A DNA stretch of 64,000 nt from Novosphingobium sp. (GTDB taxonomy: Bacteria; Pseudomonadota; Alphaproteobacteria; Sphingomonadales; Sphingomonadaceae): contig NZ_JADZAT010000028.1 of NCBI RefSeq assembly GCF_020852455.1, positions 186,001 through 250,000 of the forward strand, in the 5' to 3' direction. The notes under the pieces are model-generated. The model did no database searches and was not told the DNA's origin. It was given only the letters and a program-made list of their open reading frames with translations. The translations under genes were made by a program, and so were the position numbers. Below are positions 7,990 through 16,069 of the stretch, in pieces; position 1 is the stretch's first letter; every line of letters begins with the position of its first letter.

Positions 7990-9633
7990 ATGGACCTGCC
8001 TCCGCCCGATCCCGCGCCGCTGGCGCGAACCAGCCGCCGCGATGCACTGAAGCTGGCCATGCTGGGGCTGGCGGGGTGTGGTTCGCCGCTGCTGGCGCAA
8101 GGCAGCAAGGGTTTCACCCACGGCGTCGCCAGCGGTGAACCCGGGGCCAGCCAGGTACTGCTGTGGACCCGCTATGTCAGTGACCAGGACGAAACGCTGC
8201 GGTGGGAAGTGGCCAGCGACGAGCGGTTTGCCCGGATCGTCGCCCAGGGTGATGCCATGGCTTCCCCTGCCAACGATGGCTGCGCCAAGGCCTGGGCCAA
8301 GGGGCTGAAGCCGGGCAGCTGGTATCACTATCGCTTCATCGCGAAGGATGGCAGCCGATCGGTAACCGGGCGCACCCGCACCCTGCCGGTGGGCAAGGTG
8401 CCCAGCTTCAGGCTGGCGGTATTTTCATGCTCCAACTACGGCTTCGGCCACTTCAACGCCTATGCCCATGCGATCGAAAGCGGCGGGTTCGACCTTGCCG
8501 TGCATCTGGGCGACTATTTCTATGAATATGAGCGCGGCGACTATCCCAGCGCCAAACAGGTCGTCACCGGGCGTGAAGCTCCGGTCAGGGAAGCGGTCAC
8601 GCTGGAGGGATATCGCGACCGTTTTCGCCTGTACCGCGCCGATCCTGATTTGCAGCGCCTGCACCAGCTGCTGCCGATGGTTTCGGTCTGGGACGATCAC
8701 GAACTGGCCAACGACACCTGGCACGGCGGGGCCGAGAACCATCAGCCGGATGAAGGCGACTGGGCGCTTCGCAAGGCGGCGGCGGAAAAGGCCTATCGCG
8801 AATGGCTGCCGGTATCGGACGACTATTACGCGCAGTATGAAATTGGCCAGCTGGCCACCATGTTCCGGCTGGAAACCCGGCACCTCGCGCGCAGTGAGCC
8901 GCTTGATCTGATGAGCGTGTTCAAGGGCGCCGCGCCCGGGCAGGCCGAGGCCGCGTTCGCCGCGTTCCGCGATGGGGCCTGGCGGGCGGAAGACCGCACC
9001 CTGCTGGGCGCGAAGCAGGAAGCGTGGCTGGCGGGCGGCCTGAAGGCATCGAAGCGCGCCGGAAAGCGCTGGCAGGTGCTGGCGCAGCAGGTGGTGATGG
9101 GCGAACTGGCGATGAGCGACAAGCTGATCGCCGGCATGCCCGCCAACAGCGCCGACTGGCTGAAGCAGCGGATGCAATCGGGGATCGCCGCCGGGCATGT
9201 CGGCGTGCCGCTCAACATGGATGCCTGGGACGGCTATCCGGCCGCGCGCCGCCGCCTGCTGGACAGTGCGCTGGCCGCCGATGCCGAACTGCTGGTGCTG
9301 ACCGGCGATACCCACAATGCCTGGGCTTTCGACCTTGATCACCATGACGAGCGCGCAGGGGTCGAGATGGCCGGGCATTCGGTTACTTCGCCGGGTGCCG
9401 AAAGCTCGATCCGCTGGCTGAAGCCGGATGAAATGGCGCGGGCAACGGTCGAGCGCAACCGCCAGCTGCAATGGTGCGACACCGCGCAGCGCGGCTACAT
9501 GGCGGTTGAACTGACCCCCGCAGCCGCGACCAGCGAATGGCGCTTCATGGCCTCTGTGCGGCAGAAGGGCACGGCGCTGGCGGGCGTGAAGCGGATGACG
9601 GTGCTGGCAGGGCAGAGGAAGTTTTCGGTTTAG
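7990..9633 (+). CDS. phoD: PhoD-like alkaline phosphatase/phosphodiesterase, Tat-exported
   Basis: A 547-residue metallophosphoesterase of the PhoD family, predicted to cleave phosphate esters outside the cytoplasm using Fe/Ca. The N-terminus has a twin-arginine motif (SRRDALK, residues 15-21) followed by a hydrophobic stretch and LAGC (27-30), which fits a lipobox, so it may be a Tat lipoprotein. Metal-site segments include HLGDYFYEY near residues 173-181, VWDDHE near 231 and GDTHNAW near 438-444. Start: the ATG at 7990 follows AGGGAGAACACC; the frame upstream is not needed. Not visibly linked to neighbours and no Pho box was identified. Confidence 0.88.
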   Translation: MDLPPPDPAPLARTSRRDALKLAMLGLAGCGSPLLAQGSKGFTHGVASGEPGASQVLLWTRYVSDQDETLRWEVASDERFARIVAQGDAMASPANDGCAKAWAKGLKPGSWYHYRFIAKDGSRSVTGRTRTLPVGKVPSFRLAVFSCSNYGFGHFNAYAHAIESGGFDLAVHLGDYFYEYERGDYPSAKQVVTGREAPVREAVTLEGYRDRFRLYRADPDLQRLHQLLPMVSVWDDHELANDTWHGGAENHQPDEGDWALRKAAAEKAYREWLPVSDDYYAQYEIGQLATMFRLETRHLARSEPLDLMSVFKGAAPGQAEAAFAAFRDGAWRAEDRTLLGAKQEAWLAGGLKASKRAGKRWQVLAQQVVMGELAMSDKLIAGMPANSADWLKQRMQSGIAAGHVGVPLNMDAWDGYPAARRRLLDSALAADAELLVLTGDTHNAWAFDLDHHDERAGVEMAGHSVTSPGAESSIRWLKPDEMARATVERNRQLQWCDTAQRGYMAVELTPAAATSEWRFMASVRQKGTALAGVKRMTVLAGQRKFSV

Positions 9634-9677
9634 GCTGTCCCAATCCCGAAAGATCCAGAACGGCCCCAAAAACAAAC

Positions 9678-9710
9678 CGTCGCCCCGTGCTTGACACGGG
9701 GCTTGGCTTT
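9678..9710 (+). repeat. palindromic repeat, copy A (upstream of GIY-YIG gene)
   Basis: A 33-bp unit whose core CCCCGTG-CTTGA-CACGGGG forms a hairpin, followed by CTTGGCTTT. The same unit recurs inverted at 10068-10098 and directly at 10136-10168. This copy ends 32 bp before the start codon of the GIY-YIG gene. Confidence 0.85.
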
Positions 9711-9742
9711 CCTCGCGGCCTCCCGTTTGGCATAAGGCCCGG

Positions 9743-10069
9743 ATGGAAAAAGGCGGCTGGGTCTACATCATGACGAACCGCTATCGCGGCGGAATGTATG
9801 TCGGCGTCACCTCTGACTTGATCCGCCGCGTGTGGCAGCATCGCGAGGGCAAGGGTTCGATCCATGTAACGGATTTTTCCAAGACGCGGCTGGTCTATGC
9901 CGAACGCCACGAAGAGATCGAACCGGCCATTGCACGAGAAAAGCTCGTCAAGAAGTGGCGCCGGGAATGGAAATTCGCACTGATCGAAGCCGATAACCCC
10001 GATTGGCTGGACCTGTGGGACCAGTGGTATCCAGATGGCGGAGTGCCCGATCCTGGCGTTGAAAAGTAG
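9743..10069 (+). CDS. GIY-YIG nuclease-domain protein (COG2827 type)
   Basis: A 108-residue single-domain protein with the GIY-YIG endonuclease fold. VYI (residues 7-9) and YVG (19-21) stand in for the name motif, followed by the conserved RRVWQHREG (28-36) and a C-terminal REKLVKKWRREWK with the probable metal-binding Glu. Members of this family are common in alphaproteobacteria, often several per genome, and their role is unclear. Here the gene is bracketed by three copies of one palindrome; the downstream inverted copy starts inside the stop codon. This tight packaging suggests gene and repeats belong to one unit. Confidence 0.9.
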   Translation: MEKGGWVYIMTNRYRGGMYVGVTSDLIRRVWQHREGKGSIHVTDFSKTRLVYAERHEEIEPAIAREKLVKKWRREWKFALIEADNPDWLDLWDQWYPDGGVPDPGVEK

Positions 10070-10098
10070 CCAAGCCCCGTGTCAAGCACGGGGCGACG
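10068..10098 (-). repeat. palindromic repeat, copy B (inverted, overlaps GIY-YIG stop codon)
   Basis: The reverse complement of copy A over 31 bp (AGCCAAGCCCCGTG...GGGCGACG). Its first two bases are the AG of the TAG stop of the GIY-YIG gene. Together with copy C, 37 bp further on, it forms a large inverted repeat. Confidence 0.85.
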
Positions 10099-10135
10099 AC
10101 TGGGTTTGGTGGCTGGGCTTGGGAACAAACTATCC

Positions 10136-10168
10136 CGTCGCCCCGTGCTTGACACGGGGCTTGGCTTT
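10136..10168 (+). repeat. palindromic repeat, copy C
   Basis: Identical to copy A over all 33 bp, and also preceded at a short distance by AACAAAC, as copy A is. It could also act as a terminator, since the hairpin is followed by CTTGGCTTTTT. Between here and thrS the only features seen are the leader peptide and attenuator. Confidence 0.85.
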
Positions 10169-10196
10169 TTCATGGAGCCACTCACCTCACCCCCAA

Positions 10197-10225
10197 TTGC
10201 TTCCTTAACCTCTCCCTGCTATTCA
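10197..10225 (+). promoter_or_regulatory. candidate promoter of the thrS leader transcript
   Basis: TTGCTT (10197-10202) and TATTCA (10220-10225) are separated by 17 bp. Transcription from this pair would start about seven to nine bases downstream, at or very near the ATG of the leader peptide (10234), giving a leaderless message. Leaderless leader peptides are known for trpL in rhizobia. The hexamers match consensus only moderately. Confidence 0.4.
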
Positions 10226-10233
10226 CCCTCCCG

Positions 10234-10305
10234 ATGACGCAGCGCAACGCCTTGCAGACTACTACCACCACCCCGGCGCACCCGGGGCTGGCCACTTTCG
10301 CCTAG
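10234..10305 (+). CDS. threonine-rich leader peptide of thrS (attenuator peptide)
   Basis: A 23-codon open frame, too short for normal gene calling, with five consecutive Thr codons (residues 9-13) and two more Thr (2 and 21). It ends at a TAG inside a perfect palindrome and lies 143 bp upstream of the threonyl-tRNA synthetase gene. A run of codons for the amino acid that the downstream enzyme handles is the hallmark of ribosome-mediated attenuation: low Thr-tRNA would stall the ribosome here. There is no Shine-Dalgarno sequence; the candidate promoter places the transcript start at the ATG itself. Classic thr-operon leaders respond the same way. Direct observation: codons and position. Inference: function. 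Confidence 0.65.
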   Translation: MTQRNALQTTTTTPAHPGLATFA

Positions 10306-10360
10306 GCGAAAGCGCGCCGCCGCTCCCGGGCCGGTAACGGGTTCGGGCGGTTGGCGTTTT
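10295..10360 (+). terminator. thrS attenuator: hairpin and intrinsic terminator
   Basis: First comes CTTTCG-CCTAGG-CGAAAG (10295-10312), a palindrome spanning the leader-peptide stop codon. Then comes a GC-rich hairpin: 10315-10325 (CGCCGCCGCTC) pairs with 10345-10356 (GGGCGGTTGGCG) with one bulge, directly followed by TTTT (10357-10360). This fits an intrinsic terminator before thrS. GGCG at 10305-10308 can pair instead with CGCC at 10315-10318, a possible but short antiterminator. Confidence 0.5.
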
Positions 10361-10448
10361 CCTCTCGAACCTGCTGAAACAAACGCCGCCCCTTTCGGAG
10401 CGCCCCGCCTTGTGCCATGGCGCCCGGCAAGCAAGACGAGAGTGACGC

Positions 10449-12452
10449 ATGTCCGAGATGTTGAAGATCAGCCTGCCCGATGGTTCGTCCCGCGAAATGC
10501 CCGCCGGATCCACCCCTGCGGACGTCGCCCTGGCGATCGGCCCGGGTCTGGCCAAGGCGGCGCTGGCCGCGCGGATCGATGGCGAGCTGGTGGATCTGAC
10601 CCGGCCTTTCACGGCCGACGCCAGCCTGGCGCTGGTCACTGCCCGTGACGAGGCGGATGCGCTGGAACTGGCCCGGCACGACTATGCCCACGTGCTGGCC
10701 GAAGCGGTCCAGACGCTGTTCCCCGGCACGCAGATCACCTTCGGCCCGGCGACCGATGACGGGTTCTATTACGATGTGATGGCGCCCGAGGGCCGCGAGC
10801 CGTTCTCGATGGACGACCTGCCGGCGATCGAAGAGGCGATGCGCGCGATCATCAAGGCCGACAAGCCGCTGCGCCGCGAGGTCTGGACCCGCCAGCAGCT
10901 GATCGACAAGTGGTCGAGCGAGGGCGAACGGTTCAAGGCCGAATGGGCCCAGGAACTGCCCGAAGGCGAGGAGCTGACGGTCTATTGGTCGGGCGATGAC
11001 TGGCTCGACATGTGCCGCGGGCCGCACCTGCCCAGCACCGGCAAGCTCGATCCGGCAGCCTTCAAGCTGATGCGGGTGGCCGGCGCCTATTGGCGCGGCG
11101 ACCAGAAGAATGCGCAGCTGACCCGGATCTATGGCACCGGCTGGCTCAACAAGAAGCAGCTCGACGCGCACCTGCACCGGCTGGAAGAAGCGGCCAAGCG
11201 CGATCACCGCAAGCTGGGGCAGGAAATGGACCTGTTCCACCTGCAGGCTGAAGCGCATGGCAGCGTGTTCTGGCATCCCAAGGGCTACCTGATCTGGCGG
11301 ACGCTGGAAGCCTATATGCGCCGCCGGCTGGACGGCGCGGGCTATGTCGAGGTCAAGACCCCGCAGGTGATGGACGCGCGCCAGTGGGAGAAGAGCGGCC
11401 ACTGGGGCAAGTACCGCGAAAACATGTTCGTGATCCCCGACGAGGTACCCAACACCGAGGACGAGGGTCCGGTCATTTCGGGCGAGGCCGACTGGATGGC
11501 GCTCAAGCCGATGAACTGCCCGGCGCACGTGCTGATCTTCAAGCAGGGGATCAAGAGCTATCGCGACCTGCCGATCCGCATGGCCGAGTTTGGCTGCTGC
11601 CACCGCAACGAGGCGCACGGTGCGCTGCACGGGATCATGCGGGTGCGTCAGTTCACCCAGGACGACGCGCATATCTTCGTGCGGCAGGACCAGCTGGTCG
11701 ATGAGGTCAAGAAGTTCTGCGATCTGCTTGATCTGATCTACCGCGATCTGGGCTTCCCCGACTATGCGATCAAGCTGGCGCTGCGCCCCGAAAAGCGCTT
11801 CGGCAGCGAGGAGATGTGGGACTGGTCGGAAGCGAGCCTGCGCGATGCGGTGGCCGCGACCGGGCGCAACACGGCGGAATTCGGCTGGGAAGAACTGCCC
11901 GGCGAAGGCGCCTTCTATGCCCCCAAGCTGGAATTCCACCTGACCGACGCGATCGGGCGGACCTGGCAGTGCGGCACCTTGCAGACCGATACGGTCCAGC
12001 CCGAGCGGCTCGACGCCAGCTACATCGGCGAGGATGGCGAGCGCCACCGCCCGGTGATGCTGCACCGCGCGATCCTGGGCACCTTCGAACGCTTCATCGG
12101 GATCATGATCGAGCACTATGCCGGCAAGCTGCCGGTCTGGCTCGCCCCGGTTCAGGCGGTGGTCGCGACGATCGTTTCAGAAGCCGATCCCTATGCCGCC
12201 GAAGTCGCGGCGCAGCTGGAAGCGGCCGGGGTGCGGGTCGAAACCGACACCCGCAACGAGAAGATCAACTACAAGGTCCGCGACCACAGCCTCAAGAAGG
12301 TCCCGCACCTGCTGGTGGTGGGCAAGCGCGAGGCCGAGGAAGGCACCGTGGCGCTGCGCACGTTGGGGGCCGAGCACCAGAAGGTGATGCCGCTGGCCGA
12401 AGCGATTGCCTTCCTGAAGGGCGAAGCGACGCCGCCGGACCTGCGTGCCTAA
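10449..12452 (+). CDS. thrS: threonyl-tRNA synthetase
   Basis: A 667-residue class II aminoacyl-tRNA synthetase that charges tRNA-Thr and edits Ser-tRNA-Thr. The order of domains is complete. The TGS domain spans about residues 1-65. The editing domain carries [10 protein letters not shown] (zinc/editing histidines, about 77-86) and a C-terminal [11 protein letters not shown]. The catalytic core carries [11 protein letters not shown] (about 356-366, Zn cysteine) and [15 protein letters not shown]. The C-terminal anticodon-binding domain ends the protein. Start ATG 10449; a second ATG nine bases later is possible. Expression is probably attenuated through the Thr-rich leader upstream. A strong hairpin (12454-12471) follows the stop codon. 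Confidence 0.97.
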   Translation: MSEMLKISLPDGSSREMPAGSTPADVALAIGPGLAKAALAARIDGELVDLTRPFTADASLALVTARDEADALELARHDYAHVLAEAVQTLFPGTQITFGPATDDGFYYDVMAPEGREPFSMDDLPAIEEAMRAIIKADKPLRREVWTRQQLIDKWSSEGERFKAEWAQELPEGEELTVYWSGDDWLDMCRGPHLPSTGKLDPAAFKLMRVAGAYWRGDQKNAQLTRIYGTGWLNKKQLDAHLHRLEEAAKRDHRKLGQEMDLFHLQAEAHGSVFWHPKGYLIWRTLEAYMRRRLDGAGYVEVKTPQVMDARQWEKSGHWGKYRENMFVIPDEVPNTEDEGPVISGEADWMALKPMNCPAHVLIFKQGIKSYRDLPIRMAEFGCCHRNEAHGALHGIMRVRQFTQDDAHIFVRQDQLVDEVKKFCDLLDLIYRDLGFPDYAIKLALRPEKRFGSEEMWDWSEASLRDAVAATGRNTAEFGWEELPGEGAFYAPKLEFHLTDAIGRTWQCGTLQTDTVQPERLDASYIGEDGERHRPVMLHRAILGTFERFIGIMIEHYAGKLPVWLAPVQAVVATIVSEADPYAAEVAAQLEAAGVRVETDTRNEKINYKVRDHSLKKVPHLLVVGKREAEEGTVALRTLGAEHQKVMPLAEAIAFLKGEATPPDLRA

Positions 12453-12453
12453 T

Positions 12454-12471
12454 CCTCCCCTTCAGGGGAGG
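12454..12471 (+). terminator. hairpin after thrS, part of a dispersed repeat pair
   Basis: CCTCCCC-TTCA-GGGGAGG immediately follows the thrS stop codon. A related palindrome (CCTCCCC-GTGCC-GGGGAGG) lies at 12563-12581. There is no T-run, so termination would be weak; it may be a REP-like repeat that doubles as an mRNA end. Confidence 0.5.
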
Positions 12472-12562
12472 GGGACCGCCGCGAAGCGGGGGTGGTGGGG
12501 ACTCTCCGCCACCCGCAGCGCTAGGCCGATAGTCCCCTCCGTCGCGCGCTGCGCGCGCGCCA

Positions 12563-12581
12563 CCTCCCCGTGCCGGGGAGG
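12563..12581 (+). repeat. palindrome that supplies the ribosome-binding site of the next gene
   Basis: CCTCCCC-GTGCC-GGGGAGG. Its right arm GGGGAGG is the only Shine-Dalgarno candidate for the permease start at 12588, so folding of this hairpin would hide the site. The stretch between it and 12471 contains further partly complementary GC-rich sequence and no gene. Confidence 0.6.
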
Positions 12582-12587
12582 AATGCC

Positions 12588-13331
12588 ATGCTAGGCCTTA
12601 CCGAAATCCAGATCGCCGCAGCAATTGCCGCGGCGCTGGGTGCGGCTTTTGTGCGCGGGCTGGCCGGGTTCGGCATGGCGATCCTGCTGGTGCCGGTGCT
12701 GGGCCTGGCGATCCCTCCGCGTGAAGCGGTGGTGGTGGCGAACTGGCTGGGGCTGCTGATCGGGCTGGTCGGCCTCAGGAAGATCCTCCATGCCAGCGAG
12801 AAGACCGCGTTCCAGATCTCGGCGGTGGCGGTCCTGGCAACGCCGCTGGGGGTCTGGCTGCTGGCCCGTGCCGATCCGGCGCTGGCGCGGCTGCTGATCG
12901 CACTGATCGCGTTCGGATCGTTCCTGCTGGTGCTGCTGCCCAAGAAGCCGGCGCACTATTCCCCCAGCCTGCCCGAAACCGGCGGGACCGGCCTGCTGTC
13001 CGGGATCCTGACCGGCTTTGCCGGGATGCCGGGGCCGCCGGTGGTGCCCTATTACCTGCGCCGCGAAATCGCGCCCGAGCTGGCCCGGGCATCGATGATG
13101 ACGATCTTCCTGGCCACCTCGCTGGCCGGGGTAATCTCAGCCTTTGCGCTGGGGGTGGCGACGGTGCGCGAGCCGGCCTTTGCCGCGGTGCTGTTTCCGG
13201 CGGTGCTGCTGGGCAACTGGCTGGGCACCCGCGCCTTCGGCAAGATCAGCGATACCGCCTGGCGCAGTTTCACCGGCGGCGTGCTGGGGCTTTCGGCGCT
13301 GGCCGCGCTGCTGAAGCTGTTACAGGCCTGA
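12588..13331 (+). CDS. TauE/SafE-family membrane permease
   Basis: A 247-residue integral membrane protein of the sulfite-exporter/TSUP family, with about eight hydrophobic helices in two halves. The repeated family signatures are RGLAGFGMAILLVP (about 22-35) and GILTGFAGMPGPPVVPYY (about 141-158). Such proteins move sulfur-containing or organic anions across the inner membrane; the substrate here is unknown. The ATG at 12588 is preceded by GGGGAGGA provided by a repeat palindrome. A GTG at 12570 in frame is less likely. It is a separate, more distant paralogue of the permease in the sulfide locus at 15284. Confidence 0.82.
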   Translation: MLGLTEIQIAAAIAAALGAAFVRGLAGFGMAILLVPVLGLAIPPREAVVVANWLGLLIGLVGLRKILHASEKTAFQISAVAVLATPLGVWLLARADPALARLLIALIAFGSFLLVLLPKKPAHYSPSLPETGGTGLLSGILTGFAGMPGPPVVPYYLRREIAPELARASMMTIFLATSLAGVISAFALGVATVREPAFAAVLFPAVLLGNWLGTRAFGKISDTAWRSFTGGVLGLSALAALLKLLQA

Positions 13332-13451
13332 GGGCCAGAACGGACCGGCCAGGATCAGCGCCAGCGCGCAGGCAATCACCAGCGATCCGCGCACCAACTC
13401 GGCCGGAGTGACCAGCGGACGGGCGATGATCAGGGCGATCACTTTTGACAT
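13320..13451 (-). CDS. possible 43-residue single-TM protein
   Basis: A short frame starting at ATG 13451, with one hydrophobic helix (about residues 23-39, LVIACALALILAGPFW) after a basic/polar N-terminus, ending FWPSGL. It overlaps the 3' end of the convergent permease gene by 12 bp and would otherwise fill the gap before the acyl-CoA synthetase. There is no convincing ribosome-binding site. It could be a real small membrane protein or chance. Confidence 0.3.
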   Translation of the reverse strand: MSKVIALIIARPLVTPAELVRGSLVIACALALILAGPFWPSGL

Positions 13452-13492
13452 GCCGCACACTATCGCGCGGCGGCCTTACCATCCGGTAAAGG

Positions 13493-15217
13493 TCAGTCTT
13501 CGAAAAGCGCCTTGAGGTCTTTCTTGAGGATCTTGCCGTTGGCATTGCGCGGCAGGCCTTCGGCGTGGAACAGGATCTTCACCGGCACCTTGAACGCGGC
13601 GATCCGGGTCCTGCAGAACTGTTGCAGCTCTTCCTCGCTCGCCTCCAGCCCGGCGCCCAGGTGGACCACCGCCGCCGGCTCCTCGCCCAGCACGCGGTGC
13701 GGAATCCCCACCACCGCCGCGTCGGTTACCGCCGGATGCTCGTAAAGCGCGTTCTCGACCTCGGTCGAATAGATATTCTCGCCGCCGCGGATCACCATGT
13801 CCTTGGCCCGGTCGGCGATGAACAGGAAGCCTTCCTCGTCGATCCGGGCCAGATCGCCGGTGCGGACCCAGCCATCGACAAAGGTCGCGGCGCTGGCTTC
13901 GGGGTTCTGCCAGTATCCCGCCACGATCATCGGCCCGCGCGCCCACAGCTCGCCGATCTCGCCCGGCGGCAGCACGGTCACCCCGTCCTCGCCCCGGATC
14001 TCCAGATCGGCGGTGGCGACCGGCGGCCCGGCGCTGGTCGGGCGGTTGATGTAGTCCTCGCCCGAATGGGTGGTGACGGTGGCGGTGGTCTCGGTCATCC
14101 CCCAGCCGTTGCCGGGCATCGCGCCGAAGGTTTCATAGATCTTGCGCACCAGTTCGGGCGCGGACGGCGCGCCGCCATAACCGATGCTCTCGATGCTTGA
14201 GAGGTCATAGTTCTCACGCTCGGGGTGTTCGATCAGCTGCCAGGCGATCGTCGGCACCCCGCCGGTGGCGTTGACCTTTTCGCGCTCGATAATGCCAAAG
14301 GCCTTCACCGGGTCCCACTTGTACATCAGCACGATGGTGTGCCCGCCCGCGACCGCGCCCATCATCGTCGCGCTGCAGGCGGTGGCATGGAACAGCGGGA
14401 TGACGGTAAGCATCACCTTCTTCGCCGGTGCGGGCAGCGGCTCACCCCGGCGCAGGATGCCGCGCGCGGCAACAAAGCCGCTGGAGAGGATGTTCGAGAG
14501 GAAATTGCGGTGCGTGCCCAGCGCCCCCTTGGGATTGCCGGTGGTGCCCGAGGTGTAGAGGATCGTCGCCGGATCATCGGCGTGCAGTTCCACCACGGGC
14601 AGTTCGGCATCGGGCAGCGAGGCCCAGGCCGCCGACACGCCGATCACATCCTCCAGCCGCGCCACGCCTTGCACTGGCGCATCGAGCCGCGAGGCGATGA
14701 CCTGTTCCAGCGCGGGCAATTCAGCCCGGTGCGGCAGGATCCGCTCCAGCCGCTCACCATCGCAGACCAGCACCCTGGCACCCGAATTGTTGAGGCCATA
14801 GACCAGCTCCGCCCCGGTCCACCAGGCGTTGAGCGGCACGCAGATCGCCCCGATCGAGACTGCGGCATAGAACACCACCGGCCATTCGGGCAGGTTGCGC
14901 ATGGCCAGCGCCACGCGGTCACCCTTCACTACCCCCAGCGCCTGCAGGTGCGCCGCCATGGCTGCCACCGCGCGGTGCCAGGCGTCATAGCTGACACGTT
15001 CATCCTCATAGACCAGGAACGTCGCCTGCCCGTGGCTGCGCCCCTGCGCGACCAGCGCGGCCAGACTGGGCAGCGCGTTCTTCCACACCCGCGTCGGCAC
15101 GCCGCGCACTTCGACCAGTTCGGTTTCGAACGGCATGCCCGGTGCGCAGAGCAGGTCCTGCGCCTGACCCAGCGACATCGCGGGCCAGCCGGCCGGCAGA
15201 TCGATTCCCAATGACAC
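13493..15217 (-). CDS. acyl-CoA synthetase (AMP-forming, class I adenylating enzyme)
   Basis: A 574-residue ATP-dependent carboxylate-CoA ligase, cytoplasmic or membrane-associated. The phosphate-binding loop YTSGTTGNPKG is at residues 221-231, the adenylation motif GWGMTETTA lies in the middle, WVRTGDLARIDEEG follows, and the C-terminal catalytic lysine lies in LPRNANGKILKKDL near the end. These support a fatty-acid or aryl-acid substrate but do not resolve which. It starts with GTG at 15217, preceded by GGGAGGA about nine bases upstream. It lies alone between two TauE genes. Confidence 0.92.
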   Translation of the reverse strand: MSLGIDLPAGWPAMSLGQAQDLLCAPGMPFETELVEVRGVPTRVWKNALPSLAALVAQGRSHGQATFLVYEDERVSYDAWHRAVAAMAAHLQALGVVKGDRVALAMRNLPEWPVVFYAAVSIGAICVPLNAWWTGAELVYGLNNSGARVLVCDGERLERILPHRAELPALEQVIASRLDAPVQGVARLEDVIGVSAAWASLPDAELPVVELHADDPATILYTSGTTGNPKGALGTHRNFLSNILSSGFVAARGILRRGEPLPAPAKKVMLTVIPLFHATACSATMMGAVAGGHTIVLMYKWDPVKAFGIIEREKVNATGGVPTIAWQLIEHPERENYDLSSIESIGYGGAPSAPELVRKIYETFGAMPGNGWGMTETTATVTTHSGEDYINRPTSAGPPVATADLEIRGEDGVTVLPPGEIGELWARGPMIVAGYWQNPEASAATFVDGWVRTGDLARIDEEGFLFIADRAKDMVIRGGENIYSTEVENALYEHPAVTDAAVVGIPHRVLGEEPAAVVHLGAGLEASEEELQQFCRTRIAAFKVPVKILFHAEGLPRNANGKILKKDLKALFED

Positions 15218-15283
15218 CCAGCTATCCTCCCTTGCCCCGTTCAGGGGGCTGCGGGGTCCAGCCTAACGCAAAGCATCCGCCTA

Positions 15284-16069
15284 TCAAGCGGCAATGGCCT
15301 GCCAGCTCTTCACCAGCATATAGACCGCGACCAGCACGATCATCGTCGCGAAGACCATATTGAGCCGCCCCTTGCTGGCCGAAAGGCGCCGCGACACCGA
15401 TGTGCCGGCCACGCTGCCCAGCACACCCCCGGCAATGAAGCTGCCAGCCAGCGCCCAGTCGAGCAGGCCCGACAAGGCATAGTTGAGCGCGGTGGTAAGG
15501 CCAAAAGCGCTGACCGCAACCAGCGAGGTGCCGATCGCGCGGTAGATCGTCATCGAGGTTGAGGCGATCAGTCCGGGCACGATCAGGAACCCGCCGCCGA
15601 TCCCGAAGAAGCCTGAAAGCACCCCGGTACCGAACCCGAAACTGGCAACCTTGGGAAAGTTGTCGCGGTTGCAGACCACCCCTTCGACGCCCTGATCGCC
15701 GCGCCCGCGGAACATCACGGCGGCCACCACCAGCATCAGCAAGGCGAACAGGAACAGCAGCTTCTGCCCGTCGAAGGCCTTGCCCAGGCTCGACCCGGCA
15801 AAGGCCCCGGCCACCCCGGCCAGCGCATAGGCCCCGCCGCAGCGCCAGTTGACGTTGCCGGCGCGGGCATGGTTGACCAGCCCCGCCAGGGCATTGGCCG
15901 CCACGGCGAGAGCGCTAGTGCCGATCGCCACGTGCGGGCTTTTCACCCCCACCACATAGACCATCAGCGGCACCGCCAGGATCGAGCCGCCACCCCCGAC
16001 CAGCCCCAGGGTGAACCCCACCGCCACGCCCGACAGCGCGGCAAGGATATATTGGGCGGTTTCGATCAC
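15284..16069 (-). CDS. TauE/SafE sulfite/sulfur-anion permease of the sulfide locus
   Basis: A 261-residue inner-membrane protein with about eight TM helices. Duplicated family signatures are GLVGGGGSILAVPLMVY (about 22-38) and GFFGIGGGFLIVPGLI (about 154-169). It is the last gene of the minus-strand sulfide operon, and its ATG overlaps the stop of the MBL gene as ATGA. In comparable operons a permease of this family exports sulfite or thiosulfate made by persulfide oxidation; that role is inferred from context. Confidence 0.88.
   Translation of the reverse strand: MIETAQYILAALSGVAVGFTLGLVGGGGSILAVPLMVYVVGVKSPHVAIGTSALAVAANALAGLVNHARAGNVNWRCGGAYALAGVAGAFAGSSLGKAFDGQKLLFLFALLMLVVAAVMFRGRGDQGVEGVVCNRDNFPKVASFGFGTGVLSGFFGIGGGFLIVPGLIASTSMTIYRAIGTSLVAVSAFGLTTALNYALSGLLDWALAGSFIAGGVLGSVAGTSVSRRLSASKGRLNMVFATMIVLVAVYMLVKSWQAIAA

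Noticed and set aside
9678..10168. CRISPR-like repeats around the GIY-YIG gene
   Set aside because: Only three copies, one inverted, with unequal spacing and a gene between; no array or cas genes.
10302..12116. 604-codon open frame on minus opposite thrS
   Set aside because: Shadow of thrS; no recognisable domain.
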